A stretch of 64,000 nucleotides of DNA from Nocardia sp. BMG51109 (GTDB lineage Bacteria > Actinomycetota > Actinomycetes > Mycobacteriales > Mycobacteriaceae). The notes beneath the pieces are model-generated. The model worked only from the letters and a program-made list of their open reading frames with translations. It was not told the DNA's origin and ran no database searches. Where the stretch lies: assembly GCF_000526215.1 (NCBI RefSeq), contig NZ_JAFQ01000004.1:5828001-5892000 (forward strand), written 5' to 3'. A program made the translations under genes and the position numbers. Each line of letters opens with the position of its first letter. Position 1 is the stretch's first letter. Positions 32,337 to 40,738 of the stretch are shown here, one piece after another.

Positions 32337-33632
32337 TCACCCCTGTGCGTCGAAAGGCTTGTCGGCCAGGAAGATTCCGTCGGCGCAGGTTTCGCACCGG
32401 CCCGCGACGTGGGCGGCGACCGCGGTGGGGAAGCGGGCCAGCAGCGAGGCGGCGGCATTGGTGGCGCCATCGAGAGTGCCGCAGGCGCCGCGGCCGCGCA
32501 GCACCACCGACCAGCGCCGCAATCTGTCGACGTCGGCATCGGTGGCCCGGCCGTCGCGCAGTGCGGCCGCGGCGGCGGCCATGGCGGCGGTGCCGTTGAA
32601 GCACGAGCCGCACTGGCCGGCGTTCTCGCGGTCGAAATAGCCGAGCACGGCCGCTGCCACGGCGACCGGGCATTCCCGCGTGATCACGGAGATCGCGCCG
32701 CAACCCAGCCCGCCGCCGAGACGCCGGAACGCGGCGTGGTCCAGTGTGGCGGTGAGGATCGCACGGTCGGTCATGCCTGCGAAGTAGCCGCCGAGCAACG
32801 CTCCCCGTACTTCGGACGAGGAAATACCGTGCAGGGCAAGAAGGTCGGTGACGTGCGTGCCGTGCGGAAGCTCGTAGAGGGCCGCCGGTCGTCCGCCTCC
32901 GGTGACCGTGGCGAGAAAGGTGCCGGGGGAGTCGGCGGTGCCGACGGAGCGGAACTCCGCCCCGCCGTGCCGCTGGACGAACGGCAGATGCGCCAGCGTC
33001 TCGACGTTGCCGACCGCCGTCGGCAGGCCGGCCACGCCCCGCTCGAACGGTCGCGGTGGCTTGTCGGAGGGTTTGGCGGGGCCGCCGTCGATCGCGCGGA
33101 TCGCGGCGGTTTCCTCACCGGCGACGTAACCCGCTGCGACGGTGACCAATTCGATGGTGAGATCGGTGAGCGCGGCCGCGTCGAGCTCGGTGAGGGCGGC
33201 ATCGACGCGGCGCGCCGACTCGGGATCGGAGACGTAGACGTAGGCGTGCCGCGCACCGGCCACGGCCGCCGCCAGACGCAACCCGTCCAGCACCAGATGC
33301 GGGCGGTGACGCAGCAGCCACTTGTCCTTCACCGAGGTCGGCTCGCCCTCCTCGCCGTTGGCCACCACGATCGTCGCGCTGCCGCGCCGGTGCGCCGCCC
33401 GGACGGTGGCGAGCTTGACCGCGATCGGGAACGCCGCGCCGCCGCGGCCGAGCAGGCCGCTGTCGCGCACCTGCTCCAGGAACGCGTCCGGGTCGCCGAG
33501 TGTCCCGTAGCCGCCGGTGGAGCGGTACTCGGCGAGGTCCTCGACTCCCTCGCCCGCCCGCAGCAGGCGTGGCTCGCAGCCGGGAAGCGACGTCACGATG
33601 AGCGCCTCGATCGGGTCGACGGTCTCTTGCAT
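32337..33632 (-). CDS. NuoF-like FMN/Fe-S oxidoreductase
   Basis: 431 residues from ATG 33632 (AGAGG upstream). GLLGRGGAAFPIAVKLATVR binds FMN, VVANGEEGEPTSVKDKWLL follows, and GQCGSCFNGTAAM with RGRGACGTLDGAT and CETCAD supply Fe-S cysteines. It is a stand-alone relative of complex I 51-kDa subunit, without NuoE/NuoG partners here. Next to a ferredoxin, an NADH:ferredoxin reductase role is likely. Confidence 0.85.
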   Translation of the reverse strand: MQETVDPIEALIVTSLPGCEPRLLRAGEGVEDLAEYRSTGGYGTLGDPDAFLEQVRDSGLLGRGGAAFPIAVKLATVRAAHRRGSATIVVANGEEGEPTSVKDKWLLRHRPHLVLDGLRLAAAVAGARHAYVYVSDPESARRVDAALTELDAAALTDLTIELVTVAAGYVAGEETAAIRAIDGGPAKPSDKPPRPFERGVAGLPTAVGNVETLAHLPFVQRHGGAEFRSVGTADSPGTFLATVTGGGRPAALYELPHGTHVTDLLALHGISSSEVRGALLGGYFAGMTDRAILTATLDHAAFRRLGGGLGCGAISVITRECPVAVAAAVLGYFDRENAGQCGSCFNGTAAMAAAAAALRDGRATDADVDRLRRWSVVLRGRGACGTLDGATNAAASLLARFPTAVAAHVAGRCETCADGIFLADKPFDAQG

Positions 33633-33872
33633 GGCAACCTCTTTCGGCTGGAAATCGCTCGCCGGGAATCGTTGTGGGGCTGTGGATCCCGGCCGAGAGC
33701 GGGCCGGGATGGCGGTGGTGGTGTGCCCAGGGGCCGCCGCGGTGCCGCGCATCGTGCGCTCGGTGGCTCGGCGTGTCGGGCTGGTGCCGCACTCGGAGGC
33801 GATGGCGCGGCCGGCTTCCTGAGGCGGTGCCGGGCGGTGTGCGGGCCGGGGCCCGGCGCTACGCTGGCGATC

Positions 33873-34346
33873 ATGAGAACGGCGGTGGTGCGTATCGATG
33901 TCGATCCGGCGGGCGAGCTCGACGCCGACCGGTTGACGCAGGGCATGGCCGCATTGCGCGACGGCGCCGGATCGATCGGGGCCGAGGTGCTCGACGCCGA
34001 CCTCGCGGGGCGGCCTGCGCATCGGCGGGAGGTCCAGGTGCTGGTCGCCACGGATGATCCCGATGCCACCGTCGACGCCGCTGTCCGCTTGTGCGCCAAG
34101 GCATTCGGGACCGAGCCCGTGGCCGGGGTGACGACGTTCGTCAGCCGCGGCACGGACGACGACGCGCACGGCGTGCTCGCCGGGTTCGGAATCACCGGAG
34201 AGATCGAGCGCGAACCCGGCGCCGACGGCGTCGACATCGTGTCCGTGACGCTGCCCGAGTCCGAGCTGGCGCGGGTGCCGGAGAGCCGCATCCACACCGC
34301 ATTGGAGGCATCGCTCAACTGCGAGGTGCGGATCCGGATTCGGTGA
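33873..34346 (+). CDS. Hypothetical protein, 157 residues
   Basis: ATG 33873 has a TACGCT-like -10 about 15 bases before, so the message may be leaderless. Strands and helices alternate (MRTAVVRIDVDPAGELDADR, LTQGMAALRDGAGSI, VQVLVATDDPDATVDAAVRL). It is the only rightward gene between two leftward operons. Function not recognised. Confidence 0.6.
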   Translation: MRTAVVRIDVDPAGELDADRLTQGMAALRDGAGSIGAEVLDADLAGRPAHRREVQVLVATDDPDATVDAAVRLCAKAFGTEPVAGVTTFVSRGTDDDAHGVLAGFGITGEIEREPGADGVDIVSVTLPESELARVPESRIHTALEASLNCEVRIRIR

Positions 34347-34390
34347 GCCGGGCGGATGGCTGCCGGGCATCGGTAGCGGATGCCCCTGCA

Positions 34391-35329
34391 TCAGCCGTCC
34401 AGGAACTTCAGGATTGCCGGGGCCGCCTGGACCCAGGTGTCGAAGAGGTTGTTGTGCTGGACCTTTCCCGAGGCGCGGTCCCGCATCGCACGTTCCCAGG
34501 CGTCCTCGGGCCACGGTGGGTCGATCACCGTCGAGCCCTTGATCAGGCAGCTCACCTCGAGCGCCGTACGCTTGGGGTGGTCCAGGTCGTTCTCGCCGCC
34601 ACGAATGATGAGCGTGGGCACCCGGATTCGGTCGAACAGCTCGTCGTCGACACCGGGAATGGTCTGCCCCGGCTTCGGCACGTAGGCGTTGAGCCACCGC
34701 AGCGACAGCTTCACGAACTCGTCGGAATCCAGGTCGAGCAGCCGCTGCTCGTTGGCCGGATTGGCCTCGATGCGTTCGCGCCACTCCCGCACGCGCGGCA
34801 GCAGCGCCGTCCCGCCGGCGCGCACGGCCTGCAGGCTGGGCAGCACGTAGACGGCGGCGAGATTGATCGTGCCGTAGATGCCGCCGACGATATTCCACAG
34901 CACCAGCCCGGTGACCCGCTCCGGATAGAGGATGGTGGTGAGCATCGAATCGCGGGCGCCGCCGGAACCGCCTGCCAGCACGCAGGATTCGATGCCCAGC
35001 GCATCGAGCAGGGCGTTCAGGGTCTCCGCGCGCATATGCGATTCGGTCTGCCCGTAGAACTGCACATCGGAGGCGCCGCAGTTGGGCCGGTCCCACAGCA
35101 GCACCGAATAGCCGCCGGCCGCGATCGCCTCGGCCAGCGGGCGCAGTCCGGGCACGTCCATCCCGAATCGCCCGCCCGGCGTCAGCACCACGACATCGGC
35201 GGCGCCACCCGAACCCGCAGCATCACCCGAACTCGCAGCATCACCCGAACTCGCAGCATCACCCGAACTCGCAGCGTCACCGAGGATTTCGTAGACGACG
35301 CGGCCGCCGTTCACCTCCACGGAGGGCAT
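34391..35329 (-). CDS. Alpha/beta hydrolase with an N-terminal repeat tract
   Basis: 312 residues. The nucleophile elbow is AGGSGGARDS (G-x-S-G-G), and DRPNCGASD follows strand 3. The acid/His region includes RGGENDLDHPKRTALEV. After residue 17 there is a Ser/Ala/Gly/Asp repeat, (DAASSG)n, encoded by an 18-bp tandem repeat. Last gene of the leftward SDR-P450-amidohydrolase-Rieske operon; probably hydrolyses a pathway ester, lactone or C-C bond. Confidence 0.85.
   Translation of the reverse strand: MPSVEVNGGRVVYEILGDAASSGDAASSGDAASSGDAAGSGGAADVVVLTPGGRFGMDVPGLRPLAEAIAAGGYSVLLWDRPNCGASDVQFYGQTESHMRAETLNALLDALGIESCVLAGGSGGARDSMLTTILYPERVTGLVLWNIVGGIYGTINLAAVYVLPSLQAVRAGGTALLPRVREWRERIEANPANEQRLLDLDSDEFVKLSLRWLNAYVPKPGQTIPGVDDELFDRIRVPTLIIRGGENDLDHPKRTALEVSCLIKGSTVIDPPWPEDAWERAMRDRASGKVQHNNLFDTWVQAAPAILKFLDG
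35202..35273. repeat. 18-bp tandem repeat, four copies, inside a gene
   Basis: Three exact copies of GCATCACCCGAACTCGCA and one variant lie head to tail, in frame with the hydrolase gene. Copy number could vary by slippage without breaking the frame. Confidence 0.85.
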
Positions 35330-35364
35330 CCGGCCTCCTTTCCGCGCTCCATTCGGCGACCGGT

Positions 35365-35757
35365 TCAGGCCAGCACGACGACGGAGTCACCGACGATCCG
35401 CACCGGGTAGGTGCGGATGCTCCATTCGGGTTTCACGGCCGTGGTCCCGGTCGCGAGCTCGAAGCCCCACTGATGCCACGGGCAGTAGATGAACTCCTGA
35501 TCGCGCACCATGACCTGGTCGCCGGGCACGGATTCGTCGACCATCGTGCGGCCCCGGGCGCGGCCCGAGCACAGCGGGCCGCCCTCGTGCGGGCAGTAGT
35601 TCGCGATGGCGTAGAACGTGCCGTTGACGTTGTAGACGCCGACCCCGTGCCGGCCGATCGGTACCACTTTCGAAGAGCCGGGCGGGATTTCGCCGACGGT
35701 GGCCACGACGTGCTCGCGCCCTTGCGCCGGCCGGGGTGGCTCGGATTCGGCGGCCAT
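35365..35757 (-). CDS. Rieske [2Fe-2S] ferredoxin-like protein
   Basis: 130 residues. The first half of the Rieske motif is YCPHEGGPLC and the second FIYCPWHQWGFEL (C-P-W-H). The linker between the two is long, as in stand-alone Rieske proteins of dioxygenase/decarboxylase clusters. The start overlaps the upstream amidohydrolase stop (TAATG). It may deliver electrons to the P450 or an oxygenase. Confidence 0.88.
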   Translation of the reverse strand: MAAESEPPRPAQGREHVVATVGEIPPGSSKVVPIGRHGVGVYNVNGTFYAIANYCPHEGGPLCSGRARGRTMVDESVPGDQVMVRDQEFIYCPWHQWGFELATGTTAVKPEWSIRTYPVRIVGDSVVVLA

Positions 35758-36902
35758 TACAGCACCCGCCGCTGACCGTCGATGGCGGGCACCGACTCCG
35801 GAAGGTGGTAGGTCTCGATCCCGTTCAGGTACATCACGCGATCGCGCGCGTAGGCGGGCAGATGCTTGACCAGCCAGCGCGGATCGTCGAAGGTCCAGTG
35901 CGGATAGTCCGAGGAGTACAGCAGGATCTTGTCCGCGCTCATCCACTCGAAGGCCCGCGTCAGCTCGGTCTTGTCGTCCGGGTAGTCCAGCGGCTGGGTG
36001 GTGAACTTGATGTGGTCCTTCACGTAATCCGAAGGCTTGCGCCGGATTCCGGTGAACGAGCCGCGCGCGGCGTAGATCGCGTCCATCCGCCACATCAGCG
36101 GCAGAATCCAGGTGAAGGCGTGCTCCACGAACACGATCCGCAGGCCCGGGAACCGGTCGAACACCCCGTCGAAGATCAGGCTCATGATCTGGTTCGCCGC
36201 CAGCAGCGAGTAGGTGACCATGAAATCGTGGTTGTAGCTGGGGAACCCGACCGGGGGCATGGGCATCGTCTCGTAGGCGCCGCGGCCGAGGTGGCAGCTC
36301 ACCACGAGATCGTGCTTCACGGCCGTCGCCCAGATCGGGTCGTACTTCGGATCGCCCCAGGACGGGCGCGGTTCGGCCTTGATCAGGATCTGCGCCATGT
36401 ACGGATGCCCGGCCCAGGTCTCGATCTCCCGTACCGCACCGGGAATGTCGTCGATGGCCGCGCAGATCGACCCGCGCCACCGCTGATGCCAGTTGTGCTC
36501 CGGATCCAGCCAGTGGTTGGCCAGCCAGTGGTTGATTCCGGTCGCCATCGCCTGGGTGGCCTCCGGCAGCCGGGTCGCCTTCACGGTCGGCTCCAGGATC
36601 GCGATATCGGACCCGGCCTCGACGATGAGCTGCCGCAGCGCCAATTCCGGGTCGCTGCCCGGGAATTCGCCGCCGTCGGGGAAGGCGTCGGCGCGCATGG
36701 CGTAGGTGTAGGCGTAGTCGGGGGCGTCGTAGATGATGGTGTCGCCGACGCGGTGGCTGAGGAAGTAGGTGCTGCGGTGCGGCTCCGGGATGTACTCCAG
36801 GAGTTCGCCGCGCCGCGGCACCGGATGCACGTCCGAGTCGACCACCCGCACGGCGACCTGTTCGGGCGCCGGGGCTCGGTGTTGCTGGTGTGCCAGCGTC
36901 AT
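35757..36902 (-). CDS. Amidohydrolase family protein
   Basis: 381 residues. VRVVDSDVHPVPRRGELLEY holds the DxH metal motif; VVSCHLGRGAYETMP, VFVEHAFTWILPLMWRMD and LYSSDYPHWTFDD give further metal and active-site residues. Same PF04909 class as the genes at 486 and 36928. Relatives act as decarboxylases or hydratases on aromatic and alicyclic acids. Confidence 0.88.
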   Translation of the reverse strand: MTLAHQQHRAPAPEQVAVRVVDSDVHPVPRRGELLEYIPEPHRSTYFLSHRVGDTIIYDAPDYAYTYAMRADAFPDGGEFPGSDPELALRQLIVEAGSDIAILEPTVKATRLPEATQAMATGINHWLANHWLDPEHNWHQRWRGSICAAIDDIPGAVREIETWAGHPYMAQILIKAEPRPSWGDPKYDPIWATAVKHDLVVSCHLGRGAYETMPMPPVGFPSYNHDFMVTYSLLAANQIMSLIFDGVFDRFPGLRIVFVEHAFTWILPLMWRMDAIYAARGSFTGIRRKPSDYVKDHIKFTTQPLDYPDDKTELTRAFEWMSADKILLYSSDYPHWTFDDPRWLVKHLPAYARDRVMYLNGIETYHLPESVPAIDGQRRVL

Positions 36903-36927
36903 GGTCGTCTCCTCGTTCTGGATTCGG

Positions 36928-38034
36928 CTAGGTGGTGGCCGCCGCGGCCGGGACCTCGATGCCGTAGAGCTGGGACGCGTTGCGCCAGAGGACCTTGTCG
37001 CGCTGCTCGGCGGTCAGCGTGGACGGCAGGGTGTCGATGTCGCCGCAGTGCCAGTGCGGGTAGCTGGAGCCGAACATCACCATGTCCTCCTTCCCGGTGA
37101 ATCCCAGCCATTCGGAGGCGAATTCGGTGTCGCCGGGCCCGTCGAGGCTGCCGTGCACGAAGTAGACGTGGCCGGGAAGGTAGTCGCTGGGCATGCGCGG
37201 CGACCACGGGGTCTGTTCCAGGTGCGGCCGGCCGAAGGTGTCCATCCGCCAGGTGAACGGCGTGAGCATATCGGCGGCCCCGTCGGCCCAGACGAACTTC
37301 AGCTCCGGCAGCCGCTCGAATACCCCCTCGGCGATCATGTTCATCAGGTGATAGATGTAGTTCATCGACATGAAGCCGAGGTACTGCTCGTAGGTCCGGG
37401 TGTGCCCGGACGGGGTGGGCGGGAACGCGATGCTCTCACCGGTCTCGATGTGCGCGGCCACCGGCAGCCCGGCCTCGGCCGCGGCCTCCCACAGCGGCCA
37501 GAACTGCGGTTTGCCGTACAGTTCGCGCGACTGTAGCGGGATGCCGACCTGCACGACCCCGGGATGCTCCGCCCACCTGCGGATCTCGCGCAACGCGCCC
37601 GGAATGTCCTCGGGATTCACCCGGATCGTGCCCCGGTAGCGGGACGCGTACGTCCCCGACTCCAGCCAGCGCGAGACCATCATCTCGTTGTGCGCCGCCA
37701 GCACCGCCGTGGTCAGGTGCCGGTCGGGCAGGATGCCGCGCGTCATCGGGTGCAGCACGGCGACATCCACGCCGCGTTCGACGAACAGCTGCTCACCGGC
37801 GAATTCGGGATCCGAGCCGGGATAACCCTTGTTCGGCCCGCGCTTCGTCGGCCCCTTGGTACCGTCGGCGTACTCCCCGCCCGGTGCGCCGTACCAGTCC
37901 ATCTCGTAGTCCGGGACGCCGCGGCTGGCGAACGGTTCACGCAGGAACCCGCGCATATCCCGGTTCGAGGCGAAGAAGATGTGCACGCTGGCGTCGATGA
38001 CAGGTGTGCCGATGCCGTCCGGTAGCGCTTTCAT
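36928..38034 (-). CDS. Amidohydrolase family protein
   Basis: 368 residues. Starts with TPVIDASVHIFFASNRDMRG (SVH where the previous protein has DVH). LPVAAHIETGESIAFPP, FVWADGAADMLTPFTWRMD and MFGSSYPHWHCGD follow. Weak identity to the neighbouring amidohydrolase suggests a diverged pair that may form a heteromer or catalyse successive steps. The first metal-ligand Asp appears as Ser. Confidence 0.85.
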   Translation of the reverse strand: MKALPDGIGTPVIDASVHIFFASNRDMRGFLREPFASRGVPDYEMDWYGAPGGEYADGTKGPTKRGPNKGYPGSDPEFAGEQLFVERGVDVAVLHPMTRGILPDRHLTTAVLAAHNEMMVSRWLESGTYASRYRGTIRVNPEDIPGALREIRRWAEHPGVVQVGIPLQSRELYGKPQFWPLWEAAAEAGLPVAAHIETGESIAFPPTPSGHTRTYEQYLGFMSMNYIYHLMNMIAEGVFERLPELKFVWADGAADMLTPFTWRMDTFGRPHLEQTPWSPRMPSDYLPGHVYFVHGSLDGPGDTEFASEWLGFTGKEDMVMFGSSYPHWHCGDIDTLPSTLTAEQRDKVLWRNASQLYGIEVPAAAATT

Positions 38035-38059
38035 CCACGGTCTCCCGGTGCGCGCCGCG

Positions 38060-39424
38060 TCACTCGATGCGCGCTCGATCGGGCCGCTCCGTCACCGGTG
38101 CGGCGAGTTCCTGCTTGTCACAGATCCGCTGCAGCTTGTCCAGCGTCTCGTCCAGCCCGGCGCCCAGGCGCGGGCCCGGGGTGAAGGTGGCGGGCAGCTT
38201 GCGCATGCCCTGGATGACGCCGATGGTGTCGTAGTGCACGGTCCCCTCGGGATCGCAGCGGTAGTCGGGCATCCGGTCGAGCACCGCGGTGACCATCGAC
38301 TTGAACACCGTGCGCGCCACATTCGATCCGATGCACCGGTGCACGCCCAGCCCGAAGCTGAAGTGCCGGTTGCCGCGCCGATCGAGCACGACGTCATTCG
38401 GGTCCGGGAAGACGTTCGGATCCCGGTTCGCCATCGCCCACGAAAGCCACAGGCGCTCACCCTCTTTGAACCGGGTGTCCTGGATCTCGCAGTCCTCGGA
38501 GATGGTGCGCCCGTCGCCCGGGGCCGGGGTGAAGTAGCGCAGGAACTCCTCGGTCGCCGAGTCGAGCAGCTCCTCCCGCTCGCGGCTGAGCAGCTCGCGC
38601 TGATCGGGATGCTCCGACAGCCATTCCAGCGAGTGCGCGGTGAGCGCGGTGGTGGTGTCGAAGCCGCCGCCGATGATCAGGCCGAGCATGCCGAGCACTT
38701 CCATATCCGGCGCCGGTTCGCCGTCGATGCGGAGCTTCAGCAGGCCGTCGACCAGTCCCGGGCGCGGATCGGCCTTGATCTCGATCAGGTTGTTCAGCAG
38801 GTCGAGACCCATTTCCCGGTGCATGTCGGCGACCCGCTGCACGTCCGGCGAATCCTCCGGGGTGTACACCGCCGCGTGCACCGGCTCGCTGTACATCGAC
38901 CACTGCTTGAGCGGGATGCCCATCATGGCCAGAGTCAGCACGGCCGGAACGACATTGGCGAGATCGTCGACGAAATCGATGCTGCCGCTCTCGATCTTCT
39001 CGTCGAGCGCGGCCCGGACGATCTCGTCGACGACCGGCTCCCAGCGCTTGATCGCGGCGGGGGACATGTACGGGTTGAGCGCCGCGCGGTAGGTGCGGTG
39101 CTCCGGATCGTCCATCTCCAGCATGCCGCCGCGCACGGCCGCCGCCCGCCGCGCCTTGGGAATCGAGATGCCCTGGTAGCCCTTGCGCTCACCGTGGATA
39201 TCGTGATCGTTGGAGACGTACGGGCAGCGGGCGAGTTCGAATACCGCGCTGCTGCCGGCGGCCACCCAGTGCCCTTCGTAGGTGTCGCTCCACGCGACCG
39301 GGCACTTGTTCTGCATCTCCTGGGTGATCTGCACGAACTGGTTCCGGTACTCCGGGGTGTGCCGGTCGAAGTGGTACTTGTTCTTCTTGCGGTCCCGGTC
39401 GGTGAGTGTGTCGTCGGTGCTCAC
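38060..39424 (-). CDS. Cytochrome P450
   Basis: 454 residues from GTG 39424. The I-helix is LIIGGGFDTTTALTAHSLEW, ExxR is EEFLRYF, and the heme ligand lies in FSFGLGVHRCIGSNVAR. It is longer than typical class I bacterial P450s (about 400), mainly at both ends. The neighbouring Rieske protein, or the ferredoxins at 32069 and 58417, could supply electrons. Probably hydroxylates the pathway substrate. Confidence 0.92.
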   Translation of the reverse strand: MSTDDTLTDRDRKKNKYHFDRHTPEYRNQFVQITQEMQNKCPVAWSDTYEGHWVAAGSSAVFELARCPYVSNDHDIHGERKGYQGISIPKARRAAAVRGGMLEMDDPEHRTYRAALNPYMSPAAIKRWEPVVDEIVRAALDEKIESGSIDFVDDLANVVPAVLTLAMMGIPLKQWSMYSEPVHAAVYTPEDSPDVQRVADMHREMGLDLLNNLIEIKADPRPGLVDGLLKLRIDGEPAPDMEVLGMLGLIIGGGFDTTTALTAHSLEWLSEHPDQRELLSREREELLDSATEEFLRYFTPAPGDGRTISEDCEIQDTRFKEGERLWLSWAMANRDPNVFPDPNDVVLDRRGNRHFSFGLGVHRCIGSNVARTVFKSMVTAVLDRMPDYRCDPEGTVHYDTIGVIQGMRKLPATFTPGPRLGAGLDETLDKLQRICDKQELAAPVTERPDRARIE

Positions 39425-39511
39425 GATATTCTTCCTCCGCTGCTCCCGGATTTCGTTGCCGCGCCGCGGAATTCGCCGCGGACTCGGAATCGGTAGAGTG
39501 CTGTCCGGCGA

Positions 39512-40372
39512 TCAGATGTGGTAGTCGTACGACTTCAGGTAGCCGCCGCCGTCGACCCGCATCTGCGTGCCGGTGACGTAGCGGGCCTCGTCGGAGGCCA
39601 GGTAGACCACGGCCTGGCTGATGTCCTCGGGCTCGACGTAGGGGATCTTCATGGCCTGCTGCACCCCGAACACCGGCTCGGCGTCGGCGCGGGTCGGGTT
39701 CTCCAGGTCGGGGCGGAAGGAGCGGTACATCGGCTCGCTCTGCAGCATCGCGGTGTTGCAGTTGGTGGGGTGCACGACGTTGGCGCGGATGCCACGCGGC
39801 GCCAGCTGCCGCGCCAGCTCGTAGACGTAGGCCGTCAGCGACCGCTTGGAATGCACGTAGGCCATGCCGCCCGGGTCGTTGCCCGGCTGGTCGATCTTGT
39901 TGATATCGATCAGCGCCGCGGTGGAGCCGGTCGCGATGATCGAGCCGCCCTCGGTGAGGTGCGGGAGCGCGACCTGGATGGCGTTGATGGTGCCGATCAG
40001 GTTCGTGTTGATCACGTCGATCCAGGCCTGCATCTGCGGCTGGCCCTTCATACCGGCGATGCCCGCCTGGGCGACGACGACGTCCAGCCGGCCCAGTTCG
40101 CGAAGCCCCTCGTCCAATGCCTTCTGCAGCTGGTCGACGCTGCGCACGTCGGCCTTGACGGTCACCGCGCGGCGGCCGGTCTTGGCGACCAGGTTGGCGG
40201 TCTCCTCCAGGTCCTCGGGCCGGGCCAGCGAATATCCGATGGTCGAGATGTCCTCACACAGATCGACCGCGATGATGTCGGCGCCCTCCTCGGCGAGGCG
40301 GACCGCGTGGCTGCGGCCCTGCCCGCGCGCGGCACCGGTGATGAACGCGACCTTACCCTCGACACGTCCCAC
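39512..40372 (-). CDS. Mycofactocin-coupled SDR oxidoreductase
   Basis: 286 residues from GTG 40372 (GGAGGG upstream). VAFITGAARGQGRSHAVRLA and ADIIAVDLCEDISTIGYSLA then RPEDLEETANLVAKTGRRAV is the signature of the TIGR03971-type mycofactocin SDRs, with the insertion that buries NAD. Catalytic YVHSK. First gene of the leftward operon; an operator-like site lies about 105 bases upstream. It likely oxidises an alcohol made by the P450. Confidence 0.92.
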   Translation of the reverse strand: MGRVEGKVAFITGAARGQGRSHAVRLAEEGADIIAVDLCEDISTIGYSLARPEDLEETANLVAKTGRRAVTVKADVRSVDQLQKALDEGLRELGRLDVVVAQAGIAGMKGQPQMQAWIDVINTNLIGTINAIQVALPHLTEGGSIIATGSTAALIDINKIDQPGNDPGGMAYVHSKRSLTAYVYELARQLAPRGIRANVVHPTNCNTAMLQSEPMYRSFRPDLENPTRADAEPVFGVQQAMKIPYVEPEDISQAVVYLASDEARYVTGTQMRVDGGGYLKSYDYHI

Positions 40373-40477
40373 AGCTGACCCTCCTGTTTGTACCGGCCGG
40401 AACGGGGCTGTGCCGCCCGGCGACGCGCGTCGGCAGCGCCTGCCGCGCACGAAGCAAGAATTTTCCTTGCAATAGAT

Positions 40478-40492
40478 GAGAACGTTACTCTT
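40478..40492. promoter_or_regulatory. Operator-like palindrome, copy 6
   Basis: GAGAACGTTACTCTT matches 9 of 12 arm positions. It lies upstream of the leftward SDR-P450 operon. Confidence 0.45.
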
Positions 40493-40622
40493 GCACACCT
40501 CTCGTCGCAAGGTCGTTCGACCGTAGGCCGGCCGCTGTCCGGCGTCCGTCTCTTTCTCGAAAAAGCCGACCCACCACCGTCGATCGCCGACGGCTTGGAT
40601 GAATCGTCCGTTTCCGATCTAT

Positions 40623-40637
40623 GAGAACGGTATTTTC
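40623..40637. promoter_or_regulatory. Operator-like palindrome, copy 7
   Basis: GAGAACGGTATTTTC matches 10 of 12 arm positions. It lies about 100 bases before the rightward acyl-CoA synthetase. Confidence 0.5.
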
Positions 40638-40738
40638 ATCAAGGTCCGAGAAGGATGGATGTCCGAGAAGCGTGCGCGGGTGCGTGACGGCCCCCGCGCC
40701 GTACCGCACGAATGAGCCACGAATGAGCGAGGGCCGAG

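Larger units (their letters stand above)
40373..40738. promoter_or_regulatory. Divergent control region of the catabolic operons
   Basis: Holds two copies of the shared palindrome, one near each operon start, plus GCAAG-AATTTTC-CTTGC at 40454-40470. No gene was seen. Confidence 0.6.

Noticed and set aside
32001..34346. 781-codon rightward frame opposite the NuoF-like and ferredoxin genes
   Set aside because: Only its last 157 codons (33873-34346) have a plausible start and no competing gene; the rest is antisense shadow.
40454..40470. GCAAG-N7-CTTGC as a KstR2 site
   Set aside because: The KstR2 motif has CAAG and CTTG separated by about two bases; the spacing here does not fit.
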